NCBI GenBank assembly: GCA_044371425.1
Contig: JBILTR010000015.1
Span: 1-64,000, forward strand
Source: JBEISR01 sp044371425
GTDB taxonomy: Bacteria > Planctomycetota > Planctomycetia > Pirellulales > Pirellulaceae
Length of the DNA stretch: 64,000 bases
Direction of reading: 5' to 3'
Shown here: positions 17,357-25,643 of the stretch, piece by piece
Numbering within the stretch: the stretch's first letter is position 1
Layout of the letters: every line of letters starts with the position of its first letter
Program-made: the position numbers and the translations under genes
The notes under the pieces: model-generated
Databases searched by the model: none
The model's input: only the letters and a program-made list of their open reading frames with translations
What the model was told of the DNA's origin: nothing

Positions 17357-17470
17357 CGCTTGCGGTAGCCAACATCGCCAGATGGTGGATTGAAGCGAAT
17401 TCTCGCCCTGCGCAGCACTCCACCGCGTGGCCGCGGTGGCAAAGAGGAGGTGGTAGCTTCCGGCAAGCGG
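17357..17470 (+). repeat. Dispersed paired-hairpin element, copy E
   Basis: CGCTTGCGGTAGCCAACATC (17357-17376) starts the copy. Hairpin 1 ends GATGGTGG (17381-17388). Hairpin 2 is CCACCGCG TGGC CGCGGTGG (17420-17439). An inverted flank resembling GGTAGC..CGCAAGCGG follows at 17452-17470. It lies between convergent genes, 23 bp after the M81 stop, oriented with the M81 gene. Confidence 0.85.
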
Positions 17471-17474
17471 AATC

Positions 17475-18215
17475 CTACCAATACCGCTCCAAAACCACAC
17501 TGCTGGGCTTACCATGCTTTGGCTTGGGAAAGCCGCGTTGCATCAACGCCGCCTCCATCTCCTCTAGCATATCGGGATTGCCGCAGAGCATCACCGCCGA
17601 GGACTCCGGATGAATCGCCGAACCGACGGCCTCTTCCAGTTGTCCATCAGCAAGCCGCTGCGTGATCCTGCCAGGAAGGGAATCGCAACAGGATTCGCGA
17701 GAGATCACTGGAAGAAATCGAAACTGCCCTTCACGATCTTGCTGCATTGAAAGCCACTCTGGCACGTACGCAAGATCTCGCTGATACCGGACTCCGTGAA
17801 CCAGTACGATTTTTTCGAACCGACGCCAGATGTCGGCTTCAAGCAACATCGCGCGATAGGGTGCAATCCCGGTTCCTGTTCCGACAAGCCAAAGGGCCTT
17901 GGCGTCGGCAACTTTCTCCAACGTGAATCCCCCAGCCGCCCGCTTCGACACATCAATTCGGTCGCCCGCGGTCAGCTGATCTAGTCGCGGTGTCAATGCA
18001 CCTTGTTCCACCCGCACGATAAAGAACTCAATTTCCGGTCCACATGGGGAAGCAACGGAATAGGGCCGATGCAGATGCTCCTGCTCGACAGGAAGGCCAA
18101 GCTGAAGGAATTGCCCTGCTTTAAAAGGTGCGACGCCAGTGGCGTCGATCCGAAGACTGAAGAGTCCCTCCGACCATTGCGTGCGTCCCGTCACGCGGCT
18201 TTCCACCCATTCCAT
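17475..18215 (-). CDS. fpr: Ferredoxin/flavodoxin-NADP+ reductase
   Basis: 246 aa from ATG 18215 (GAGG 5 nt before it); a GTG at 18221 is the alternative. FAD-binding barrel: FKAGQFLQLGL and HLHRPYSVASP. NADP domain: GTGTGIAPYRAML and AVMLCGNPDMLEEME. C-terminal KPSSVVLERYW with a terminal aromatic residue is typical of subclass I bacterial Fpr. It moves electrons between NADPH and ferredoxin or flavodoxin. Length (about 250 aa) is normal. Transcribed alone, convergent with the M81 gene. Confidence 0.92.
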   Translation of the reverse strand: MEWVESRVTGRTQWSEGLFSLRIDATGVAPFKAGQFLQLGLPVEQEHLHRPYSVASPCGPEIEFFIVRVEQGALTPRLDQLTAGDRIDVSKRAAGGFTLEKVADAKALWLVGTGTGIAPYRAMLLEADIWRRFEKIVLVHGVRYQRDLAYVPEWLSMQQDREGQFRFLPVISRESCCDSLPGRITQRLADGQLEEAVGSAIHPESSAVMLCGNPDMLEEMEAALMQRGFPKPKHGKPSSVVLERYW

Positions 18216-18370
18216 ATCCACCTCGCCTAGGAGAAGCCGTCAAACCGTCGCGGACCCTCCCCATGGTAGTGGATCCAAATAGGGCAGAGAACCAGCGGCG
18301 AGGCAGATTAAGCAAACAATATGTAACCGACGAATGGGGCGGATGGTGGTTACGCATACCGTCCAATTCA

Positions 18371-18430
18371 AATGATCCACGATCTGGAGATTGCTGGCTA
18401 CCGCAAGCGGGAGGATTGTTTGTTCGTTAT
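18371..18430 (-). repeat. Dispersed paired-hairpin element, copy F (decayed half copy)
   Basis: Reading the minus strand, CCGCTTGCGGTAGCCA is followed by a degenerate hairpin 1 and GGATCA. The plus-strand GCTACCGCAAGCGGGAGGAT matches copies G and H. Only the left half is recognisable. It lies 11-70 bp after the stop of the EF-hand gene and is oriented with it. Confidence 0.65.
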
Positions 18431-18440
18431 CGAAATCTCG

Positions 18441-20369
18441 TCATTGTCCAATTCGCCCCTCCACCTCGTCCCGTTCGATCCATCCATCCTCATCGCGATC
18501 CCATTGCTTCCACGAATCGGAGGGACCGAGGAACTCCCTGGGTGAGATGACACCATCCTGATTGCTGTCCATGGCAGAAAACCAACCACCGCTTACGGCA
18601 TCCTTGGGCGCGGTCGACCGATACTCCGGTGGCGCCGCCATCCCGTCACCTCCTTCCAAAGGTGACCTCCGCTCCACAATCAAGCGACGAAGCAGTGGCA
18701 AATGGTCGCCCGTGATCCCCGTAGCTCCAATCCCCAGCGAATCGGCATACTCCTTCAAGAAAGTCGCCGACTCCCCGATCTCACGTTCCGAGACCCGACC
18801 ATCCTCATCGCGATCCAGCATCACCATCGCCAAATCGGGTACCTCCACCACACGCATGACGAATTGAGCCGACGCGACGGTAGCCATCCGACGCACCGCC
18901 AACTCCAGCTCTTTCCAGCTCACTTTCCCGTCACGATCCAGATCGAAGAGTCCAGGCGATGGGCCAGCCATCAAATCACTGACATTCCCCTCCACCGTCG
19001 ACTCCCCAATCCCTGAATTCACCTCGATCGCGCGATCCTGGGAAACGCCCAGCTGGTCCGCAAGTCGCTGGACCAGTTCCTCCTGGCGACTCCTGGACAG
19101 GGAGTCGCGAAACTCCAATCGAAGGTAGCTTTGAGCCGACTGTCGGACGGTGAGCTCTGTGATCTGCCATCGGGAGCCACCCGACCAGGATACCGGACTA
19201 CCTTCCGCATACGTTGTAGCATGCGCTACATCCTGCGATGGCTCATCACCCCATCGATTGGTGATTTTCATTTCCAAGTGCAGATCGGCCGGGTGATCGA
19301 CCACTGCTTGAGCCAACGCGCTGACCGACTTGCGATCCGGCCTCTCCTCCCAAGCTTCGTACAGCGATCTCAGCGATGTCCAAAACTCACTCCGTTCGCA
19401 CATCACCGTCCAATCGCTCCCCTGCAAAAGCTCCAGAAAGTCGCGGCGAGCGTTCGTGTTCTCAAGGAGATACCAATCCGACGGCAACGAACGATCTCGC
19501 TGGCGATCGACGGCAACCGCCGAATCTCGCAGAAAAAGAAGATCACTCGGGTCGATCACGCGGTCCCCATTGGCATCCAAAACCGAAAGACTAACTGCCG
19601 AGTTTGACGCCTCCTTAGGGTCGATGGTCGCATCCGCGTTCCGATCGAGAGCACGAAAAACTTGGGAGTTTTGCCTCTGACTGCGCGTGGAGGCATTGGC
19701 ATGCTGCAAGGTGACAGGAGTATCGCGAACCAGCCCTCTGGACATCCATCGAACCAACTCCCGCGACTCCGCCAGCTCATTCTCATTCTCGTCGTACCGC
19801 TCCATCAACGTCATCGGATCTGGCGTGGCATCCTCGGCAACACCTGCGGTCACGATCAGCCACGACTGAACCAGGGTTCCAAACGGATGCTCCAGAGCCT
19901 TTGTCCAAGTCAACGGAACGGAGGGATCTGCATCAAACCAGCTGGCCACTTCCTCCTCGACCTTCCCCCGATAGCGATCGATCGGCATGCCGTCGATGGT
20001 CAGTAGGAGATCGAGCCGTTCGGGGCTCCCTAAGTCCACCCAACCGATCGGAATCCTTGTGGGCATCGGCCTGGCCTGCGGCTCCGCCTCCTTCGACTCG
20101 CCCTTCTGCTCCTCTTCTTGTGCACCTGTCGATTCTGGCTGTGCAACTGGCAATTCTGGCTGCGCACCGGTTGAATCTTCCATCGCCACCACCGGCTGCC
20201 CAAGCGTCGGTGAAGGGCTTGACGCCTCCGGTTGCCCCGCTGCCAGAGACTCCTTTTCTTCGCTCCTGACGACGCTGTCGGTTTTCCCTTGCGGCGTCTG
20301 GCTGTTCTGGCAACCGATCATGAGAAGGGCGATCCAACTGAGGGATACCAAAGTCCGAAGCGCCTTCAT
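18441..20369 (-). CDS. EF-hand-rich lipoprotein
   Basis: 642 aa from ATG 20369 (GAGG 8 nt upstream). A lipoprotein signal ends LLMIGC near residue 20, so the protein is likely lipid-anchored outside the cytoplasm. A Ser/Glu/Pro-rich linker follows. At least seven EF-hand loops are visible: DENENELAESRE, DRNADATIDPKE, DANGDRVIDPSD, DLDRDGKVSWKE, DRDEDGRVSERE, DSNQDGVISPRE and DRDEDGWIERDE, the last two at the C-terminus. Ca2+ binding is likely; the partner is unknown. It starts 48 bp after the DUF1549/1553 gene on the same strand, so the two are probably one operon. Confidence 0.85.
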   Translation of the reverse strand: MKALRTLVSLSWIALLMIGCQNSQTPQGKTDSVVRSEEKESLAAGQPEASSPSPTLGQPVVAMEDSTGAQPELPVAQPESTGAQEEEQKGESKEAEPQARPMPTRIPIGWVDLGSPERLDLLLTIDGMPIDRYRGKVEEEVASWFDADPSVPLTWTKALEHPFGTLVQSWLIVTAGVAEDATPDPMTLMERYDENENELAESRELVRWMSRGLVRDTPVTLQHANASTRSQRQNSQVFRALDRNADATIDPKEASNSAVSLSVLDANGDRVIDPSDLLFLRDSAVAVDRQRDRSLPSDWYLLENTNARRDFLELLQGSDWTVMCERSEFWTSLRSLYEAWEERPDRKSVSALAQAVVDHPADLHLEMKITNRWGDEPSQDVAHATTYAEGSPVSWSGGSRWQITELTVRQSAQSYLRLEFRDSLSRSRQEELVQRLADQLGVSQDRAIEVNSGIGESTVEGNVSDLMAGPSPGLFDLDRDGKVSWKELELAVRRMATVASAQFVMRVVEVPDLAMVMLDRDEDGRVSEREIGESATFLKEYADSLGIGATGITGDHLPLLRRLIVERRSPLEGGDGMAAPPEYRSTAPKDAVSGGWFSAMDSNQDGVISPREFLGPSDSWKQWDRDEDGWIERDEVEGRIGQ

Positions 20370-20417
20370 CTTCGTCGCCTCGCCCAAAATTCAGAGTCGG
20401 ATTGCATCGAGAGATTC

Positions 20418-22025
20418 TCAGGGAGTCATCGCAAATTCGGTGCTGTTCAGGAGCGCCCACAGAAGATCCTCTTCCAAGGAAAGCTCCTCTTTCAACTGGT
20501 CTGAAGCAGCTTCGTTTTGCATGGCAGCGATCGCCTCCTGTTCCTCGGGGCGCGGCGGGCGCGCCAGGACCAGCCAAAAGAGCTCCTCAAGCCTTTTTGT
20601 CGGCGTCAAATGCGGCGCATGCAGCGCTTTGAGCAGTCGAGAGCTGGCTTCATTGACCAGCTGATCGAGCGAAGGACCATTTTGCAGCTGTAGCGACTGA
20701 AGAACATCGCCCGCGTAGTCGGACCGTGCGGCCCTCAATGCACCCAACTGCTGCGCAAGGCTTGCCCAGAGATCACTATCCGTCTCCCCAGCAACATCCC
20801 GCGCAATATCGCGCAAAGACGCAGCCATCTGATCTCCGGTCAGCGGTTTTGCCGGCATCCGAAGTGCATTTGCTGCCTCGCTGGAAGACGATCTCCCGTA
20901 CCACCGGGTGCCCGCAATCGCTCGCACCAATTGCCGCAGATCGTACCGGTTCGCTCGGAAATCCTCGGCCAGGAGATTCAACGTTTCCGGGACCTCCGTT
21001 GCATCCATCGGCAACTGATCAATCGGCTCAATCAACCCCTCCCCCATCAACATCGCCCACATCCTATTGGCCGCATTGGCGGCAAACCAAGGATTGTCGC
21101 GGTTGGTCAGCCATAGCGCCAGCTGCTGCCTTCGGGTGCCGCTAGCGGTCGATTCCTCCAACCGGCTCGTCAACGCCTTGGGAGGAATGATCTGCTGGGA
21201 ATCAGGTAGCTTCACGTCGCCTGTCGCCAAGTCCGATAGACTCGGAAGGGCCCCTGGCGCCATCATTTGCCCGTCGACCTGGATCTGTGCAAAATAGGCG
21301 GCAACGCCCCAGAAATCCTCCTGCTTCCACGGTGCGAAGGGATGGTCGTGGCACTGAGCGCAGTCCAGTGAAAGGCCAAGAAAAACACGGCAGGATTTCT
21401 CGGCCAGCTTTTCGGGCTGGAACTCCTGCGCCACAAAAAAAGCGATTGGAGAAACTTCCCCCTCTCCTTTGCTCATCAACAGATCGGCGACCACGCGATC
21501 GTATCGCTGATTGGCCGCGAAACGCTGCATCAACCAAGTGCGAAGGTGTCGCCTGGATCGATCGGTGAGCCCTGCTGCAATGCGACCTTCACCAACGAGC
21601 ATTCGGGTCCAGCTATCCGCTAGTCGTGCTGCGAAAGCGGTCGACTGGATCAATGAGTCAACCCAAAGTCGACGCTTGTCAGGTCGACGGTCTTCTAGAA
21701 ATCGTCGCACATCCGCCGGCGATGGATTGCGGCCAGTCAAATCCAAGTAAACCCGCCTAACGAATTCGGTGTCGCTGGCCATCGGCCAAGATTCCATCGG
21801 TCCGTATTGCTGGACAAATCGCGCATCGATGCGATCGCTGAGCTCCCAGGAAGCGGAATGGAGCGAACCGACTTCCTGAGCCACCGTAGGAGAGTCCAGC
21901 CACGGACCGAGTGTTATCAAAACGCCCGATAGGGCTGCGAAAAGGATCCCACGACGAAACGATCCCCAAGTCCAACCAGCCCATTGGTCCAGTGCCAGTC
22001 GAGGTGTCTGGGAGCGGCTCTGCAT
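20418..22025 (-). CDS. Exported DUF1549/DUF1553 protein with CxxCH motif
   Basis: 535 aa from ATG 22025 (GGAG upstream); the frame is open to 22118. An export signal spans about residues 25-48 (RGILFAALSGVLITLGPWL). DUF1549: FVRRVYLDLTGRNPSPADVRRFL, WTRMLVGEGR and LDCAQCHDHPFAPWKQEDFWGVAAYF, in which CAQCHDHP is the family's conserved motif and resembles a heme-c site. DUF1553: WLTNRDNPWFAANAANRMW, ETLNLLAEDFRANRYDLRQLVRAI, RMPAKPLTGDQM and FWLVLARPPRPEE. These families are abundant in planctomycetes and usually pair with DUF1501; here the partner is an EF-hand lipoprotein. The protein is short because the usual N-terminal cytochrome and concanavalin regions are missing. Function unknown. Confidence 0.88.
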   Translation of the reverse strand: MQSRSQTPRLALDQWAGWTWGSFRRGILFAALSGVLITLGPWLDSPTVAQEVGSLHSASWELSDRIDARFVQQYGPMESWPMASDTEFVRRVYLDLTGRNPSPADVRRFLEDRRPDKRRLWVDSLIQSTAFAARLADSWTRMLVGEGRIAAGLTDRSRRHLRTWLMQRFAANQRYDRVVADLLMSKGEGEVSPIAFFVAQEFQPEKLAEKSCRVFLGLSLDCAQCHDHPFAPWKQEDFWGVAAYFAQIQVDGQMMAPGALPSLSDLATGDVKLPDSQQIIPPKALTSRLEESTASGTRRQQLALWLTNRDNPWFAANAANRMWAMLMGEGLIEPIDQLPMDATEVPETLNLLAEDFRANRYDLRQLVRAIAGTRWYGRSSSSEAANALRMPAKPLTGDQMAASLRDIARDVAGETDSDLWASLAQQLGALRAARSDYAGDVLQSLQLQNGPSLDQLVNEASSRLLKALHAPHLTPTKRLEELFWLVLARPPRPEEQEAIAAMQNEAASDQLKEELSLEEDLLWALLNSTEFAMTP

Positions 22026-22101
22026 GGTTGACTCCGTTTCCTGCGAAAACCAACTGGCACCAAAGACCAGCCCTACCGCTTCAAGCTGCAAATCTAATTT
22101 C

Positions 22102-22457
22102 GTAACCACCGCGGCCAAGCGGTCGAATGCTTCGCAAGTCGTCTAGCTGTCTCATCCACCATCTGGCGATGGTGGCTACCGAAAGCGGGAGGATCGTTTC
22201 TCGTAACCATCCTCTCTTTGTTGCTCAAGTCAGCCGGTAACCACCGCGGCCACGCGGTCGAATGCTTCGCAAGTCGTCTAGCTCTATCATCCACCATCTG
22301 GCGATGGTGGCTACCGAAAGCGGGAGGATCGTTTTTCGTAACCATCCTCTCTTTGTTGCTCAAGTCAGCCGGTAACCACCGCGGCCAAGCGGTCGAATGC
22401 GGTGCAAGCCGTCCTCTCGTTAAGTCCACCCTCTGGCGATGGTGGCTACCAAAGAAA
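22102..22457 (-). repeat. Dispersed paired-hairpin element, copy G: tandem array with 135-bp period
   Basis: GTAACCACCGCGGCC starts at 22102, 22237 and 22372, an exact 135-bp period; the third unit is cut to about 85 bp. Each unit holds both hairpins and a unique 3' segment (CATCCTCTCTTTGTTGCTCAAGTCAGCCG). Units 1 and 2 are almost identical, so the duplication is recent. On the minus strand it starts 8 nt after the sugar isomerase stop. An open frame crosses the array (22094-22429) with a 45-residue period; it is a by-product of the repeat. Confidence 0.9.
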
Positions 22458-23312
22458 TTAGCCGGTGATTTTTGTGCGCAAGCTGGTCAGCAAATCGACT
22501 GCATGACCGATTTCTGCCTTCTGCCGATCAGGCTCCTGAGGGATTTCCCTTTCAATCGTGAGCGGACCTCGATACCCGAGATTCCAGAGGGTGCGGAGGT
22601 AGGTTTCCATTCCGACCTGCCCATGACCAAGGGGAACTTCCGATCCCCATGTCTTCCCCGGCTGGTCGCTCCACAACGCATCCTTGCAATGGACGCTCTT
22701 CACGTAACTGCCAATCACTCCCAGTGCTTCGATCGGATCCCCCGTCCCGTACAGAATCATATTGGCTGGATCGAAATTGACAAAAAGATTCGGGCGTTTG
22801 ACATCTTCGAGAAACGTTCGAAGCGATTCAGCGGTTTCCTGACCGGTTTCTAGATGGAGCGATTGTTCATTGCGAGCCGCGTAATCGCAAAGGCCTCGCG
22901 TCGTCTCCACAATCTGAGCGTATCCGGACGATTTGGTGTCATGCGGGACAAAACCAAGGTGCAGTGCGATCACATCACAACCAAGAAGGCGAGCGAAGTC
23001 GGAGATTTCCTTCATCTCCTGGACCCTCGCCGCTCGCGTTTCCTCAGGGACCAAGCCCACCGTTCGTTCCACGGTGGGGATATCTGCATAGCTTTCTCCG
23101 GCGAAACCTCCGAAGACGCAGGTCAGTCGAATCCCCAACTGATCCAAGCGATTGCAAAAGGCGGTCGCATGATCCGGCGTCCGTGTCTCGCGATGCGGAG
23201 CGTGGAGTTGGATGGTAGGCACACCCAATTCATGAGCTACCTCCAGCTTCACCCCTAAACCGGCATCCACACTGGTAAAGACGCCAATCGGCCAAACCGC
23301 TGATTCCGCCAT
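22458..23312 (-). CDS. Sugar phosphate isomerase/epimerase-like TIM-barrel protein
   Basis: 284 aa; GAGGGA lies 8 nt before the ATG. AP-endonuclease-2/xylose-isomerase-like fold: GVPTIQLHAPH, LGCDVIALHLGFVPH, QSLHLETGQE (metal-binding Glu), LFVNFDPANMILYG (Asp), VKSVHCKDALW (His) and LTIEREIP (Glu) mark the usual metal-binding strands. It lacks an export signal, so it is cytoplasmic. Substrates in the family vary (inosose, tagatose, hydroxypyruvate), and nothing nearby fixes it. It lies between repeats G and H. Confidence 0.85.
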   Translation of the reverse strand: MAESAVWPIGVFTSVDAGLGVKLEVAHELGVPTIQLHAPHRETRTPDHATAFCNRLDQLGIRLTCVFGGFAGESYADIPTVERTVGLVPEETRAARVQEMKEISDFARLLGCDVIALHLGFVPHDTKSSGYAQIVETTRGLCDYAARNEQSLHLETGQETAESLRTFLEDVKRPNLFVNFDPANMILYGTGDPIEALGVIGSYVKSVHCKDALWSDQPGKTWGSEVPLGHGQVGMETYLRTLWNLGYRGPLTIEREIPQEPDRQKAEIGHAVDLLTSLRTKITG

Positions 23313-23447
23313 GGAAGAGTCCCTCGATGCCTACAGATAAAAGCTGAATCCCAACTGCTCTCTAGTGTAGAACAATCGGCCGCTGATCGAAACAAGGCGA
23401 AAGCCCAGGGATCGGCCGGAAAACGAACAAACCGGAGGGGGCGAAAG

Positions 23448-23537
23448 GTGGCCACCGCGGCCACACGGCGGATTGCTGCGCAAATCGACCATTCGTCACG
23501 ATCCACCATCGGGCGATGGTGGCTACCGCAAGCGGGG
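23448..23537 (-). repeat. Dispersed paired-hairpin element, copy H
   Basis: Minus strand: CCGCTTGCGGTAGCCACCATC leads into hairpin 1 (plus-strand CCACCATC GGGC GATGGTGG, 23503-23522). The spacer and a decayed hairpin 2 (23448-23470) follow. It starts 15 nt after the enolase stop codon and is oriented with enolase. Confidence 0.85.
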
Positions 23538-23551
23538 ACAGCGCAGGGCTC

Positions 23552-24835
23552 TTAGCCTCGCAGTCCTGGGAACAGAGGGCCACCGTAGACGGCAGCATCC
23601 CCAAGCTGCTCTTCGATACGGAGCAGCTGGTTGTACTTCGCCATGCGGTCGCTTCGAGATGCCGAACCGGTCTTGATCTGCCCGGTCGATAGGGCAACCG
23701 CTAGATCGGCGATCGTCGAATCTTCGGTCTCGCCACTTCGGTGACTGGAGATGCTGCTGTAGCCACGCCGATGCGCCAACTGAATCGCCTCGATCGTTTC
23801 GCTGAGCGTCCCGATCTGGTTGACCTTGATCAGAATGCTGTTGGCGACTCCAGCGTCGATCCCCCGCTGCAACCGTTCCGTGTTGGTCACAAAAAGGTCA
23901 TCCCCGACCAACTGGATTTTCTTCCCGAGCCGATCGGTGAGCTTCTTCCAGCTGTCCCAGTCATCCTCCGAGCAGCCATCTTCGATCGAGCAAATTGGGT
24001 AGTTGTCGACCCACCGCGCCAGGAAGTCGACCATCTCATCGCCGCTCAGCTTCTTCCCGTCGATCGCGTAGGTCTTCGACTTGGAATCATAAAACTCGGT
24101 AGCCGCCACATCCAGCGCGATGTAAATTTGCTTGCCAGCTTCATAACCCGCCTTGGCGATCGCTTCCATGATCAAGTCGAGCGCTTCTTGATTGCTACCT
24201 AGATCGGGGGCAAATCCCCCTTCATCTCCAACGGCCGTGTTCAGCTTCTTGGACTGAAGCACCTTCTTCAGATGATGGAAGATTTCCGTACCGGCCCGGA
24301 GGGCGTCCGAAAAGCGGTCGAAACCAAGAGGCATCACCATGAATTCCTGAACATCGACACTGTTGTCAGCGTGCTGACCACCATTGACGATGTTCATCAT
24401 CGGGGCGGGAAGAATGTGGGCTCCTACACCACCCAGATAGCGGTAGAGCGGCTGGTTGGTGAAGGCAGCAGCAGCCTTCGCGACGGCCAAGGAAACACCA
24501 AGAATCGCATTCGCGCCAAGATTCTTTTTGTTCGGCGTCCCATCGAGCGCCTTCAGTTCCATATCGATCGCTCGCTGGTCGAGCGCATCGGCGCCGATCA
24601 AGCTTTCCACGATCGAAGTGTTGATGTTGTCGACCGCCTTGGTGACACCCTTTCCAAGGAAAACAGAGGCATCGCCATCGCGGAGCTCCCAAGCTTCATG
24701 GGCACCCGTGCTGGCTCCACTGGGCACCGCAGCCCGGCCCACCGATCCATCCACCAGCGTCACATCCACCTCGACGGTGGGATTGCCGCGACTATCCAGA
24801 ATCTGACGTCCTACGATATTCTCGATGTAGCTCAT
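23552..24835 (-). CDS. eno: Enolase
   Basis: 427 aa from ATG 24835 (MSYIENIVGRQILDSRGNPT); a longer frame reaches 25069. Enolase converts 2-phosphoglycerate to phosphoenolpyruvate in glycolysis, with two Mg2+ ions. All hallmarks are present: SGASTGAHEAWELRDGD (family GxSTGxxEA), AVGDEGGFAPD, ALDVAATEFYD, SIEDGCSEDDW, LVGDDLFVTN, ILIKVNQIGTLSET and SHRSGETEDSTIADLAVA. Length is standard. It is divergent from ribE with a 138-bp shared region, and repeat H follows its stop. Confidence 0.98.
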   Translation of the reverse strand: MSYIENIVGRQILDSRGNPTVEVDVTLVDGSVGRAAVPSGASTGAHEAWELRDGDASVFLGKGVTKAVDNINTSIVESLIGADALDQRAIDMELKALDGTPNKKNLGANAILGVSLAVAKAAAAFTNQPLYRYLGGVGAHILPAPMMNIVNGGQHADNSVDVQEFMVMPLGFDRFSDALRAGTEIFHHLKKVLQSKKLNTAVGDEGGFAPDLGSNQEALDLIMEAIAKAGYEAGKQIYIALDVAATEFYDSKSKTYAIDGKKLSGDEMVDFLARWVDNYPICSIEDGCSEDDWDSWKKLTDRLGKKIQLVGDDLFVTNTERLQRGIDAGVANSILIKVNQIGTLSETIEAIQLAHRRGYSSISSHRSGETEDSTIADLAVALSTGQIKTGSASRSDRMAKYNQLLRIEEQLGDAAVYGGPLFPGLRG

Positions 24836-24883
24836 GGATCGCTCTCTCTTGCGTTTGAGGGCCTTGGAATTGTCTGACGATGA

Positions 24884-24904
24884 TTTACGTTGTGGTTTAC
24901 GTTG
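24884..24904. promoter_or_regulatory. Direct repeat TTTACGTTG x2 in the eno/ribE intergenic region
   Basis: Two perfect TTTACGTTG copies (24884-24892 and 24896-24904) repeat every 12 bp between the divergent eno and ribE starts. This could be an operator, but it may also be chance. Confidence 0.3.
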
Positions 24905-24973
24905 GAACGATTGTGTCCGATTCGCGACGAACGGAAAAGGGGCGGTGCGCCATCCGCCCGGAAGGAAAATAGG

Positions 24974-25576
24974 ATGTTTACGGGATTGGTAGAAACGCTT
25001 GGCAAAGTCGTTCGTGTCGACCGTCAGGGCCCATCCGCCGACTTGGCCATCCACCTGCAAGAATGCCAACCTGGAGCACGCATCGGCGACAGCATCGCCA
25101 TCAACGGATGCTGCCTGACCATTGTCCGACTGGATGGACCGCTGGCAACTTTTCAGGCGGGTGAAGAAACCCTATCCCGCACCAATCTTGGTCGCCTGAA
25201 GGAAGGCAGCCAGGTCAATCTGGAGCGGGCGTTAGCGGTCGGGGATCGACTGGGCGGTCATTACGTCACCGGCCACATCGACGCGCTGGCGACTTTGACG
25301 GAACGAAAGGACGATGGCCCTTGGGCCTTCCTCCATTTTGAGGTACCTTCCTGCTACCAGCAGCATCTGGCCAGTAAGGGATCCGTTGCGGTCGACGGCG
25401 TCAGCCTAACGGTTGTCACCGTGAAAGACCAAACCTTCTCTGTCGCCCTGATTCCGCACACATTGAGCGTCACGACCCTGGGATCGCTGCAGGTAGGCGA
25501 CCAAGTCAACCTGGAAACCGATCTCTTGGCGAAGTATGTCGAGCGAATGCTGGACGCGAGAGATACCCCTTACTGA
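24974..25576 (+). CDS. ribE: Riboflavin synthase, alpha subunit
   Basis: 200 aa; GGAAGGAAAATAGG precedes ATG 24974. It dismutates two 6,7-dimethyl-8-ribityllumazines to riboflavin. Two lumazine-binding barrels repeat: MFTGLVETLG and SIAINGCCLTIVRLDG in the first half, then GGHYVTGHIDALAT and SVAVDGVSLTVVTV in the second. The C-terminus NLETDLLAKYVERML is typical. Length is standard (about 200-215). No FMN riboswitch is visible in the short leader, and no other rib genes are adjacent. rsmA follows 67 bp later on the same strand. Confidence 0.96.
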   Translation: MFTGLVETLGKVVRVDRQGPSADLAIHLQECQPGARIGDSIAINGCCLTIVRLDGPLATFQAGEETLSRTNLGRLKEGSQVNLERALAVGDRLGGHYVTGHIDALATLTERKDDGPWAFLHFEVPSCYQQHLASKGSVAVDGVSLTVVTVKDQTFSVALIPHTLSVTTLGSLQVGDQVNLETDLLAKYVERMLDARDTPY

Positions 25577-25643
25577 TAACTGCCGACCGCCATAGGTTGG
25601 GATCTCCGTCACCTGCACGCCCTCCAACGCAAGGAACCGACGC

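Noticed and set aside
22094..22429. 111-codon frame with a 45-residue period
   Set aside because: Produced by the 135-bp tandem repeat (a multiple of three); no start signal or family.
24836..24973. FMN riboswitch before ribE
   Set aside because: The leader is too short and lacks the RFN element core.
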